From Chrysomallon squamiferum (Eukaryota; Mollusca; Gastropoda; Neomphalida; Peltospiridae), in the NCBI GenBank assembly GCA_012295275.1, contig CM022678.1, positions 5,553,559-5,581,058 of the forward strand: a stretch of DNA of 27,500 bases. Direction: 5' to 3'. Both the position numbers and the translations under genes were made by a program. Numbering within the stretch: position 1 is the stretch's first letter; each line of letters opens with the position of its first letter. Positions 1-10,254 of this stretch are shown piece after piece. Below the pieces are notes generated by a model. That model had not been told where the DNA came from. It saw only the letters and a program-made list of their open reading frames with translations, and ran no database searches.

Positions 1-417
1 TCAGGTGACAACTAGCGACTCTTGTGTAGGTGAGGTGTAGTGTATTTTCCTTCTTTAAAAAAAAACAACAAACAAAAAAAAAAAAAAAAAAAACTCCTCG
101 TGCTTTCACTACTTTTCATGATCAACACGAAACAAGATGTCTTCGTTAAAATTCAGACATCTTTACATACTAATAGACTTGCAGATCATCATCCATATTT
201 TGAGAGTGACATTCTGTGAATAACTTGTGTAAAATATTTTCTGTGGAACCATCGCGATTGAAGAATCAATCTGATAATTGTTTTTATTTTTATTTTTTAT
301 TTTTTTTAATATTGTTTTCTTTAATTTTCTTTGAATGACATGATAATTTAAGAATGATAACTGAATTAACCAGTATGAAATTGGTAGCTATGTGCCCCTT
401 TGGCGGCCATGTTTAAA
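1..417. other. AT-rich stretch with no recognised feature
   Basis: No gene, RNA or clear repeat is recognised. There is an A-rich run near 56-92 and a T-rich low-complexity patch near 280-325. No open frame of useful length is present. Confidence 0.5.
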
Positions 418-700
418 TATTTTAAAGATGGACGTCTGACCTCTTTATCTCCAGTATAGCAGATATCGGCGAAGTAATTATAACTCCAGCCTAAAATTAC
501 CTAGAAACATTCAAACAGCACTGTTTTGTTCTGTTATTCACTTTCAGATATATAATTACCCGTATATATTTTAAAAACGATTTAGTACAGTCCACAAAAT
601 AAAATGTTAGATTTAATGATGGAGTAATCTAATTTCCAAATGTACATCAATAATAGAAATTTATTTCCGTCAGTCTGTTGATTACGCCCAGACCTGTATT
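418..700 (+). mobile_element. Old copy of a MITE-like repeat shared with regions near 9.7-10.0, 14.3-14.6 and 27.35 kb
   Basis: The segment starts with ATTTTAAAGATGG..GTCTGA, the end sequence also found at 14283 and (inverted) at 14610. Its interior (GATTTAGTACAGT, TTTAATGATGGAGT, CAAATGTACATCAATA, TAGAAATTTATTTCCGT) aligns along the + strand with 14425-14520. It is clearly more diverged than the copies at 9.7 and 14.3 kb. Relative to its neighbouring methyltransferase gene it lies in the opposite orientation to the other copies, which suggests an independent insertion. No coding capacity is seen, so it would be non-autonomous. The far end is not well defined. Confidence 0.45.
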
Positions 701-879
701 TGCATATAATCTGACCAAAAAAAGAAAAAAAGTTTCAAAGTTAATTTCACTGCAGTGTACTCAGTACGACTAAACACATGTTACAATATTTACTATGCCT
801 GTTGCTACTGTGCATTTAAAAGACTGGTTTTATGATACTGATCTGCACCATTAAAATAGCTGACTATCACTGTATATCA

Positions 880-1039
880 TTTTAAAATGGGCGGAGCTAA
901 CGTCACGTGCTACGATCATTGGGTGGAGCTAACCTCTGGGTGCCAGCAACAGTCGGAGACGTGTTAGCGAATATAATCGCACAATACATCGGAATTTCAT
1001 TTAGGAAAAAAACCCAACCCCAAATCAAACAACAAAAAC
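880..1039 (+). promoter_or_regulatory. Candidate promoter and 5' UTR exon of methyltransferase copy 1
   Basis: This short stretch is richer in GC than its surroundings. It contains a GC-box-like GGGCGG near 889, CGTCACGTG (overlapping CRE-like and E-box motifs) near 901, and ATTGGG (inverted CCAAT) near 918. It ends at a strong donor-like site, AAAAAC|GTAAGT, at 1040, and a conserved acceptor follows at 1425-1426 just before the copy 1 ATG. The motifs and splice-like sites are seen; that they form a promoter and first exon is inference. The open frame here does not resemble a known protein. Confidence 0.35.
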
Positions 1040-1345
1040 GTAAGTTAATTTTATTTTGTTTTATTTTATTTTACTTCATTTTTAAAAGGCGTGAATATTT
1101 GAAAACCAGAAGTGTGTGTATATTCTCAGAATGATATCAACATTTGTCTCTCCCTTGGAATTTACCGTTCCTGTTATTACCATAAGTCATCATTATTATC
1201 TTCATCATCACGATTATTATTGATAAATATAATACCATCCTCAACATCATCATAATCATTATTATTATCATCATCATCATCATTATTTTTATATTTATTA
1301 TTACCACCGTCATTATCATCATCATCATCATTAATATTATATTTA

Positions 1346-1421
<76 letters not shown>

Positions 1422-1426
1422 TGCAG
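1040..1426 (+). other. Predicted 5' UTR intron of copy 1
   Basis: The candidate intron begins GTAAGT and ends CTGCAG, leaving the ten bases ACGCTTAAAA before the ATG. The acceptor side is conserved in position and sequence in copies 2, 3, 4 and 6. The body consists of imperfect CAT/ATT triplets (about 1180-1349) and a perfect ATT run (1350-1420) that stands where a pyrimidine tract would be. The donor is a single-copy prediction and is less certain than the acceptor. Confidence 0.4.
1350..1420. repeat. (ATT)n microsatellite abutting the copy 1 acceptor
   Basis: A nearly perfect ATT run of about 71 bases ends directly before CTGCAG. Arrays of the same motif sit at the matching place before copies 2, 3 and 4; copy 6 has a shorter one. 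Confidence 0.95.
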
Positions 1427-1436
1427 ACGCTTAAAA

Positions 1437-2441
1437 ATGGCGAATAATAAGAAGCAGTTTATTTCTGGAGCCGCAAAACTATGCCTGGTTGCTATGGCAA
1501 CGCTGCTCATAGAAAATATGTTATTTCACAAAAGGAACTGTATTAAGAACATTTTGCCAAATGAAGCAAAATGTCCCGAAAGTCTAAACCTACATGTCAC
1601 ATTTCCACCAGGACAAACTCCGGTCTACAGATGGGACGGACTGGGCTGGAAAATGGAAATAAACTTTTGTAAATGGGCAGATTTTTCTCATTGTGTCATG
1701 TTAAAAACTAACGCTGGAGAAACTCCAATATTTGTTCACAATCCACAGAAAGACAATTGGTTATCGAAAAGGCTGCTTAACAAACAGCCGTGGGAAGCTG
1801 AAAATATAAATCTTGTACTGGATGAAATGAAAGCAGATCCCAGTATGGGATTTCTTGATATCGGCTCTCACATTGGACTTTTCACTCTCCACGTGGCGAA
1901 GTCTGGTAGGAAGGTAGTTGCAATGGAAGTTTTGCCTGACAATCTTCAACGACTCTGCAAGTCTGTTGAACGTGGCGGTTTAACCAACAACGTCAAACTT
2001 ATTCTCAATCCTATTTCAGACGGACACGGAATTCTTTCATTCACAAATCCAGAATCCTGTGCGTATATCGATCCTAACTCGCCACCGAACGCATCTACGT
2101 CGTCGTCGTTGTGCAGGGAATCTCTGTCGTTTCAGACGGCAACGTTGGTTGACGTGCTCACTTTTGTCACATTCAAGAAAGCTTTCATAAAAATGGACGT
2201 TGAAGGTTTTGAGCATCAAGTAGTCAGAGGAGGAAAGAAATTCTTCTCCGAAATCGACGTGCGAGGGATTCTGATGGAATGGTTTATGCACAAGAACAAA
2301 GAAGGTGAAAAGTTTATCGAAGAGATGATGAAAATGAACTACGTTCCTTTTGATTCTCTGTCACCTAAAAAACAGTTGAAACCGGAAGATATAATGAAAT
2401 GGCCGGTTGACGTGCTTTGGAGGAAAATAGCCCGAACATGA
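1437..2441 (+). CDS. FkbM-family SAM-dependent methyltransferase, copy 1 (334 aa, intact)
   Basis: Single-exon ORF. Residues ~12-31 are hydrophobic after a short basic N-terminus, which suggests a type II signal anchor; residues 32-135 form a stem and family-specific N-domain (FPPGQTPVYRWDG, ETPIFVHNPQKDNWLS). SAM motif I is DIGSHIG at 141-147, followed by an acidic second-strand motif AMEVLPDN (162-169), ISDGHG (193-198) and the FkbM signature KMDVEGFE (252-259) with RGG at 264-266. An N-glycosylation sequon lies at 218-220. FkbM (Methyltransf_21) enzymes usually methylate hydroxyl groups of small molecules or sugars; the substrate is unknown here. The ATG (context AAAAATGG) lies 10 bases after a conserved acceptor. 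The ending WRKIART is 2 aa longer than in copies 2, 4 and 6. The family call is firm; Golgi/ER location and activity are inferred. Confidence 0.93.
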   Translation: MANNKKQFISGAAKLCLVAMATLLIENMLFHKRNCIKNILPNEAKCPESLNLHVTFPPGQTPVYRWDGLGWKMEINFCKWADFSHCVMLKTNAGETPIFVHNPQKDNWLSKRLLNKQPWEAENINLVLDEMKADPSMGFLDIGSHIGLFTLHVAKSGRKVVAMEVLPDNLQRLCKSVERGGLTNNVKLILNPISDGHGILSFTNPESCAYIDPNSPPNASTSSSLCRESLSFQTATLVDVLTFVTFKKAFIKMDVEGFEHQVVRGGKKFFSEIDVRGILMEWFMHKNKEGEKFIEEMMKMNYVPFDSLSPKKQLKPEDIMKWPVDVLWRKIART

Positions 2442-2474
2442 TGTTTCTGTTTAGTAAGAAAAAATCATTAAATG

Positions 2475-3412
2475 TTTTCATATTCAGTAAATACATACAC
2501 TGCCCGAACTAAGAAGAGTCTCCGTAGCATTCCTACTTTCTTTTTTATTTCTTTTATTTTATTATTTATTTTCTTTAAATACATTTAATCATTTATGATC
2601 ATTAACACGATAATCATTTATCCTTTATCAGATATGATGCGAGGTAAAATTTAACAAAAGTTTTATTCTTATGTTTGTTTACAATTACTTGCAGCCTGCT
2701 TTATCGAGTCTCTAGCTTCTGGTTACGTAGGTTTGTAAATTATAATTATGTTCAGTCAGTCAGTATGCCCGTCTCAGTTTATTTAACTTGTATACAGGTT
2801 TATAAAAACTGTTTATGGTTTGACACTAAGCACAGTGCTTTAAAACTTGTATACGAATGAAATTAACTGGGAAGGACATGAAAATGTCTCTCCACAATCA
2901 TATGTACAGTAAATAGTACAATTCATAAACCGACTTAATTAGACGTTTCGACACTTCGAGGAAGCAACAAACATGAGAATTTAAACTTTTGGTCAATAGT
3001 TTAATCATGTGCATAAAATATTTTGTTAAAGGTCCTGTTTCGTTACAAAAAAAAGAAAATCTATGTATACATGTTGATGTTTAATCTATTTTTTAATTTT
3101 GTTTTAATTTTGTTTTAATATTTTTATTCTCGTTACAATGGCTTGGCTCTGTCGTATTGTCTAATTTCACATTTACAAAACCTCAGTTCATCCCAATGTG
3201 TCTGGAGAAACAATTCTAGCGTCAAATCTATGTGCATGTTTATGTAACCATCTTTTTTGTCGTTTATGTTTAATGAATATATCAACATATATCAATATAA
3301 TCATCGGACTTGAGTATATTTTAACCTTCACTGTAGAGTAGATTCATTTACTAAATTTATTTTGTTCGTTGGACACAATCAAAATTTGACAATATTCTCA
3401 AAGTGAATATAA
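2475..3412 (+). repeat. ~0.95 kb segment shared only with the copy 5 3' flank
   Basis: After ATGTTTTCATATT, copies 1 and 5 carry about 0.95 kb before resuming at ATATTCTTATTAG. Copies 2, 4 and 6 join these two points directly. The counterpart is 17195-18105 on the other strand and is highly similar; over about 190 bases near 2671-2860 only two differences were seen by eye. No terminal inverted repeats or clear target duplication were found, so insertion versus deletion cannot be decided. A 61-codon frame inside (2675-2860) starts only at TTG and is probably not coding. Confidence 0.7.
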
Positions 3413-4919
<1,507 letters not shown>

Positions 4920-4920
<1 letters not shown>

Positions 4921-4973
4921 TTTGTAAAATATGGGGATATTTTTCTCTCTTTCAACAGTACGATATATATTTA

Positions 4974-5031
<58 letters not shown>

Positions 5032-5045
5032 CATCATCATCATCA

Positions 5046-5098
<53 letters not shown>

Positions 5099-5310
5099 AC
5101 ACACCACATTATTTGAGCTCAGGCATCATAAACACGGCCATACTAATATCACAACCACACAGACTGCAGCAACATCTACCATACCACCTCAGCATCATCA
5201 CTTACATTTACATCTATCACTTTTAAAAAACAACATCGTCATCTACATTAATGTTTATCACTGTTAACACATAACCTCAACACCACCGTCATTAACTTCA
5301 TTAACATCTA
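4920..5310. repeat. Inverted-repeat arm pairing with 24237-24545
   Basis: Blocks such as GAGCTCAGG.ATCATAAACAC, ATATCACAA.CACACAGACTGC, AGCAACATCTACCATACCACC and TCAGCATCATCACTTACATT are found in reverse complement at 24.24-24.55 kb. This extends the mirror relation between the two arms well beyond the genes. No gene is seen in the segment. Confidence 0.8.
4978..5097. repeat. (ATT)n with an internal (CAT)n block
   Basis: ATT run interrupted by a CAT run at 5031-5048. Its flanks (ACAGTACGATATATA to the left, ACACACCACATTATTTGAGC to the right) recur inverted around the shorter AAT run at 24466-24499. Confidence 0.95.
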
Positions 5311-5329
5311 TCAGTGTTAAAACGCAACC

Positions 5330-6232
5330 TCAAAGGCAAAAGAAGAAGAAAACAATTAAAAGGAAAATTAATAAAAAGGATGAGAAATGGAAAGAAAAGA
5401 ATAAGAATATGAAGAAAAACAAAACAAAAACATAATCAAGCATTATCACTGCTCTAATATAGTTTACATAAATCAATCTTTTATAATAATAAAGTAGTGT
5501 CTATAATTTAATAATAGTAATAAAGTTAATAAATAACAACAACAATAATAATAAGAGTAATATCATTAATAATAATAACTGAAGAAGAAGAAGAAAGATT
5601 TAGGGGGAAAAAAGAAGTAACATAATGGACATATATTTAATAAACTCATCAATTTTATTAGGATTTTCACTTATTGTTCTAATATTAACACGAGAGGGTA
5701 AACAACAACCCACTCGTCGAAAAGCAGAAAGAAATTTGTGGATGTAAACCTTCCCGCTGATATGAAAATCATAACACATCAAAGCTGGATCGGGACATCA
5801 GTGTTTTAAAGCGTATTCATCTGCCACATTTGTTTCTTCTTTAAAATTTGGTATCTGCAACAGAAGACCACAATATCACAATCTCGAATATCGTTGCTTA
5901 GACTTGTAAAACCAGTGACAACAACGACAACACCAACAACACACCACAGTCCCAACACCCATATCATTTTCATCATGCTCGACAGAGAATGTGAGAAAGA
6001 GGAAAAGAGATATTCACGTAAAGTTATGTATAATAATGATAAAAAGAATAAAGACTACAGTAAACTGACACCATCTGACAAACTTTTGCCACGATGAACT
6101 GGAAAAATTGTAAATGTATAGGTCACAAATAATAACGATGATTATTGATGTTGTTGTCGCTTTGATTGTGATCGATGTTGTTATTATTGTTATAATTATT
6201 ATTGTTAATCCTCTTATTGCAATTATCAGTTC

Positions 6233-6235
<3 letters not shown>
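5330..6235 (+). repeat. Shared 5' module upstream of copy 2
   Basis: This A/G-rich region aligns with 8560-9240 (upstream of copy 3) and, inverted, 15060-15740 (upstream of copy 4). Shared blocks: AGAAAACAATTAAAAGGAA, ACATAATCAA.C.TTATCAC, CATAAATCAATCTTT, ATTAACACGA.AGGGTAAAC, TGTAAACCTTCCCGCTGA, and TTTTCATCATG near 5969. The copy 2 version lacks the ~0.85 kb that holds the MITE-like element in copies 3 and 4. Short open frames inside are not preserved among the three copies. Confidence 0.7.
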
Positions 6236-6237
<2 letters not shown>

Positions 6238-6311
<74 letters not shown>

Positions 6312-6351
6312 GCATCATCATCGTTATTATTGTTATTATTATTTTTTGCAG
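6238..6351 (+). promoter_or_regulatory. (ATT)n tract and conserved splice acceptor before copy 2
   Basis: A perfect ATT run (6238-6311) is followed by a short mixed triplet stretch and ATTTTTTGCAG ending at 6351. The ten bases ACGCTGAAAA separate this acceptor from the ATG at 6362. The TGCAGACGCT block is retained in copies 1, 3, 4 and 6. An intron in the 5' UTR is inferred; no convincing donor was found upstream of this copy. Confidence 0.6.
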
Positions 6352-6361
6352 ACGCTGAAAA

Positions 6362-7360
6362 ATGGCGAATAATACAAAGCAGAGCTTTTCTGGAGCCGCA
6401 AAACTATGCTTGGTTGTTATGGCAACGCTCCTCATAGAAAATATGTTATTTCATAAAAGCAACTATATTATGAAAATTTTGCCAAACGAAGCAAAATGTC
6501 CCGAAAGACTAAACCTCCGTGCCACATTTCCACCAGGACAAACTCCGGTCTACAGATGGGACGGACAGGGCTGGAAAATGGAAATAAACTTTTGTAAATG
6601 GGCAGATCTTCCTTTGTGTGTCATGTTAAAAACTAACGCTGGAGAAACTCCAATATTTGTTCACAGTCCACAGAAAGACAACTGGTTATCGAAAAGGCTG
6701 CTTAACAAACAGATGTGGGAACCCGAACATATAAATCTTGTACTGGATGAAATGAAAGCAGATCCCAGAATGGGATTTCTTGATATCGGCTCTCACATTG
6801 GACTTTTCACTCTCCACGTGGCGAAGTCTGGTAGGAAGGTAGTTGCAATGGAAGTTTTGCCTGACAACCTTCAACGACTCTGCAAGTCTGTTGAACGTGG
6901 CGGTTTAACCAACAACGTCAAACTTATTCTCAATCCTATTTCAGACGGACACGGAATTCTTTCATTCACAAATCCACTATCCAGTGCCTTTGTTAATCGT
7001 AAGGCTTCACCGAACGCATCTACGTCGTCGTCGTTGTGCAAGCAATCTATGTCGTTTCAGACGGCAACGTTGGATGACGTGCTCACTTTTGTTACATTCA
7101 AGAAAGCTTTCATAAAAATGGACGTTGAAGGTTTTGAGCATCAAGTAGTCAGAGGAGGAAAGAAATTCTTCTCCGAAATCGACGTGCGAGGGATTCTGAT
7201 GGAATGGGTTCTACACAGGAACAAAGAAGATAAGCAAATTATCATAGACATGATGAAAATGAAGTATGTTCCTTTTGATTCTCTGTCACCTAAAAAACAG
7301 CTGAAACCTGAAGATATAATGAAATGGCCGCATGACGTACTTTGGAGGAAAACAGCCTGA
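6362..7360 (+). CDS. FkbM-family SAM-dependent methyltransferase, copy 2 (332 aa, intact)
   Basis: Complete single-exon ORF with the same architecture as copy 1: signal anchor at ~12-31, motif I DIGSHIG (141-147), AMEVLPDN (162-169), FkbM signature KMDVEGFE (252-259) and sequon at 218-220. Distinctive residues are ADLPLC at 81-86 (shared only with copy 6), KQMWEPEH at 116-123, a divergent 204-230 loop (NPLSSAFVNRKAS), and the EDKQIIIDMMKMKYV segment near 289-303. The core 141-203 is almost base-for-base the copy 1 sequence. It ends DVLWRKTA and is followed by the short form of the 3' module, without the 0.95 kb segment. It is predicted to be an active, lumenal, membrane-anchored enzyme with unknown substrate. 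Confidence 0.93.
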   Translation: MANNTKQSFSGAAKLCLVVMATLLIENMLFHKSNYIMKILPNEAKCPERLNLRATFPPGQTPVYRWDGQGWKMEINFCKWADLPLCVMLKTNAGETPIFVHSPQKDNWLSKRLLNKQMWEPEHINLVLDEMKADPRMGFLDIGSHIGLFTLHVAKSGRKVVAMEVLPDNLQRLCKSVERGGLTNNVKLILNPISDGHGILSFTNPLSSAFVNRKASPNASTSSSLCKQSMSFQTATLDDVLTFVTFKKAFIKMDVEGFEHQVVRGGKKFFSEIDVRGILMEWVLHRNKEDKQIIIDMMKMKYVPFDSLSPKKQLKPEDIMKWPHDVLWRKTA

Positions 7361-7990
7361 ACAGAATGATTCTATTCAATTAGAAAAATCATTATATGTT
7401 TTCATATTAAGATAGGATATTCTTATTAGTTTACTACTAGTGTTACTACCATTATAATCAGTATTACTACAACTGCTATTACTGTTACTATCATTCCTGT
7501 TAATGAAATAACATTACATAGGCAACTCAAATTGATTAAATAAGTGTCAAAAACGTATCAAAACACATATGTAAATAATATGAAACCAAAGTGAGAAAGT
7601 AAATTGTTAATTTTATTTGTTTCTTTGTTATGTTCGTGTTCGCTTTATTTATTTATTTATTTTATTTTTGTATTATTTTTTTTTTTTTTTTTTATTTACT
7701 TCCTTATAATATAGTGTATCTGCTTGTATCTTGACAACTAATAAATTGTGGATGTTAACTTTCTTGTTTATTATTTGTATTTCTTTCATTTGTTTGTTCA
7801 TTAATGAACTAGTTCTTATGTTTCTTACTTTCTTTCCTTTTTTCTCTCTGTGTCATTCGATATCCCCTCACCACCATGATTTTGAAAGACAAAAACTTAA
7901 TTCACGAACGAAACGTCATGCTCTCTCTGTCACTAAATGTCAAGCTAACCTCGAGTTTGAACCGCTGGAGTTGAGTGCAACAACAACGGC
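7361..7990 (+). repeat. Shared 3' module of copy 2, unexpanded at the CT site
   Basis: The order of blocks matches copy 1: AAAAATCATTATATGTTTTC, ATTCTTATTAGTTTACTAC, TTGTTAATTTTATTTG, a T run, AATAAA at 7740-7745, TTCATTAATGAACTAGTTCT, and CCATGATTTTGAAAGAC at ~7876. After that it continues CACGAACGAAACGTCATGCT with only about four CT units, then CACTAAATGTCAAGCTAACC. That last part is also kept by copy 5 (16.70-16.75 kb, inverted), so copies 2 and 5 appear to preserve the state before CT expansion. Confidence 0.75.
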
Positions 7991-7999
7991 AACACCAGT

Positions 8000-8227
8000 G
8001 ATAATATCATAGTGGTAAATTTAGTACGTTCAAGGTACACAAGAAACATAATAACAAAGTTAGGTGTGTAAACGTATTAATATACGACTTTTATTCCAGA
8101 GAAAATGTCTGAGTTATTTAGTATATGACTAAATCCAAAAGAATAACTCTGACCAACAATCCCACAGTTATTGTTTTCTTCTTTTGTGAGAAAACAGTGA
8201 AAACACAACCACTGTTAATATTATAAT

Positions 8228-8270
<43 letters not shown>

Positions 8271-8560
8271 GTAATAATAGTAATAATAATAACAGCAGCA
8301 TCCAAAAACAACAGCAATAATGGAAATCTGTTTGATGAACATGATCACGTGACAATTTAAGTAAGATGAAGAAACAAAGCGTTAGGACGAATAATAAAGA
8401 GGATAGAGAGAAAAGAAGAATAAAAAAGAAATAAAACTGGAGAGAAAAAAGGTAAATGAAGTAAAATTGAAGAATTAAAGAAGATGATGCAGAAGAAAAC
8501 AGAAGAAAAACGCGAAAAGAAATCAAAAAGAGGAAAAAGGAAAACGACAAAAGACGAAGC
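8000..8560. other. Unit junction with an (AAT)n array
   Basis: The first ~70 bases match 4700-4790 and 16640-16680 (inverted). An AAT run lies at about 8229-8268. The rest is A/G-rich, low-complexity sequence; long reverse-strand Phe/Leu/Ser frames arise from it and are not genes. Confidence 0.5.
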
Positions 8561-9240
8561 AAAAGAAAAAGAAAACAATTAAAAGGAAGATGAATAAAGA
8601 AAATAGAAAGAAAATAATGAAAAACAAAACAAAAACATAATCAAACCTTATCACCGTCCTACCATAGTTTGCATAAATCAATCTTTCATAGTAATAAAGT
8701 ATGGGAATAGAACTGCAAATACTCACAGTACTTAGTGTCGATAATTTAATAATAGCAATAAAGTTAATAAACAACAAGAACAGCAATAACAAAAATAATA
8801 TTATTAATAATAACAGAAGAAGAAGAAAGAGATTTAGGCTGAAGAAAGAAGTAACAGAATAAAGAAATATTCAATAACCTGATTAATTTTATTAAGATTC
8901 TCACATATTGTTCTGAAATTAACACGACAGGGTAAACAGCAACCCTCTCATCGAATAGCAGCAAGAAAATTTGTGTATGTAAACCTTCCCGCTGACAGTA
9001 AACCACAAAAGCATATTCATCTGCCACATTTGTTTCTTCTTTAATATTTATATTTGCAACAAAAGACGATAATATCACAATCTCCAATATAGTGCCTTAA
9101 TGCGTTACACAAAACCGGTCGCCCCAAATACAACAACAATGTAACACACATTCGACACCCATAACCTTTTCATCATGTTCAATAGAGAAGGTGGTACAAG
9201 GAAAAAGATATTCTTATAAAGTTAGGCACAAAAAACTCAT
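8560..9240 (+). repeat. Shared 5' module upstream of copy 3
   Basis: It aligns with 5330-6100 (same strand) and 15060-15740 (inverted). The ~60-codon frame on the - strand near 8890-9087 has a recognisable counterpart at 15166-15354 on + (GLHT.IFLLLFD.RVAVYP), but the copy 2 version (5600-5782) is shifted and altered. The frame is more likely a passenger than a gene. Confidence 0.7.
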
Positions 9241-9294
9241 AGAAAAATAAATAAAGAGAGATTCGATCAATCGATATATCAAGTTAATGAAGTG

Positions 9295-9407
9295 GACCGT
9301 AAAACAGTTTTTCCGTGCTGAGCTAAGGTTTAAATGTTAAGGTAACTTCGACATAAGGGTCGCAGGTCAGTGGGGAATCAAAAGTGAAGGAGAAAAAATT
9401 AAGCAGG
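9295..9407 (+). promoter_or_regulatory. Candidate 5' UTR exon and donor of copy 3
   Basis: The stretch ends at CAG|GTAAGT (GT at 9407-9408), a perfect donor consensus, on the coding strand 0.84 kb upstream of the conserved acceptor at 10243-10244. The matching site upstream of copy 4 reads CAG|GAAACT (14818-14813, - strand). The whole block around it (TTTTTCCGTGCTGAGC, AACTTCGACATAAGGG, TCGCAGGTCAGTGGGGAAT) is well conserved between the two arms. Whether it is transcribed is unknown. Confidence 0.3.
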
Positions 9408-9449
9408 TAAGTTAACTGAATAATTAATTAATTGTTTGTTTGTTTCGTT

Positions 9450-9501
9450 TCTTGGGTGGTTGGTTACGTTTATTTATTTATTTATTTATTTATTTATTTG
9501 T

Positions 9502-9532
<31 letters not shown>

Positions 9533-9572
9533 GATAGTTAGTTATTTAGTTATTTGTTTGTTTATTTATTTA
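9450..9572. repeat. (TTTA)n tetranucleotide tract
   Basis: TTTA/TTTG repeat with several interruptions. The mirror position upstream of copy 4 (14685-14760, AAAT-rich) is shorter and more broken. Confidence 0.85.
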
Positions 9573-9662
9573 ATATAGACTAACTTATTCTAAGTACGTG
9601 TATGAACGATGTCGGGTTTAGTGTGTATATGGGTAACAGGAACAAAAGAAAAAAAATCCAGG

Positions 9663-10048
9663 TTTAAACATTTTAAAGATATCGGTCTGATTTTTATTAT
9701 TATTTTTTTTTTCCTCGATATGTTACATATCAGAAAATTAGTTAGAAATGTACTTCTCTGATAGAAGTTTAATTCCATCGGTGCGTCGACTAAAAAAATT
9801 AAATGCATGCAATTAAATGTCTACTAGCAAACGATATTTCAAAATGACATCCATCAAAAATTCCAAAACATTTCTTGATTGTACTAAATTGTTTTTGAAA
9901 GTAAATATTGGTAATTACACAGATGTGTGTGAATAATTTTAAACATAACAAAACAATCATATTTGCATTTTTCTAGACAATTTTAGAAAGTTAAATTAAT
10001 TTGCTGATATATCGAAACAAACAATCAGAACGCCAACATTAAAATGAC
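9663..10048 (-). mobile_element. MITE-like element upstream of copy 3
   Basis: The ends are inverted: CATTTTAAAGAT..GGTCTGATTTT at ~9669 and ATCAGAACGCCAACATTAAAATG at ~10028-10048. The interior includes CCATCAAAAATTCCAAAAC, AGTAAATATTGGTAATTACA, CAGATGTGTGTGAATAATTT and TAAACATAACAAAACAATCA. It matches 14280-14612 in reverse complement and 27347-27500 in the same sense. It has no transposase frame. If the 5' UTR intron of copy 3 is real, the element lies within it. A target duplication was not identified. Confidence 0.6.
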
Positions 10049-10165
10049 ATAATCCACACCAACATGTATTACTGTTTACATCATCTTCGTTAACATCAGC
10101 CATTGTTAATTATTGCTGATGCAGTTGTTGTTACTTTTATTGTTATTCTCATTGATGTTGTTATT

Positions 10166-10244
10166 AATATTACTATTATTATTATTTTTATTATTATTAT
10201 TATTATGATTATTATTTTTATTACTATTATTATTATTATTGCAG
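10166..10244 (+). promoter_or_regulatory. (ATT)n tract and splice acceptor before copy 3
   Basis: An ATT run with a few T-rich and GATT interruptions leads straight into TTGCAG at 10239-10244. Ten bases (ACGCTGAAAA) then precede the ATG. As at copies 1 and 4, no ordinary pyrimidine tract is present; the triplet array occupies its place. Confidence 0.6.
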
Positions 10245-10254
10245 ACGCTGAAAA

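Noticed and set aside
1761-1949. 62-codon antisense frame repeated inside every methyltransferase copy that keeps this region
   Set aside because: It is preserved because the sense strand is conserved; it has no independent start context or known domain.
2675-2860. 61-codon frame with a near-identical copy at 17729-17914
   Set aside because: It begins only at TTG, both observed base changes alter residues, and the surrounding non-coding DNA is equally conserved.
8227-8792. Phe/Leu/Ser-rich - strand frames resembling membrane proteins
   Set aside because: They come from A/G-rich low-complexity DNA, and the matching region in the other copies does not keep them.
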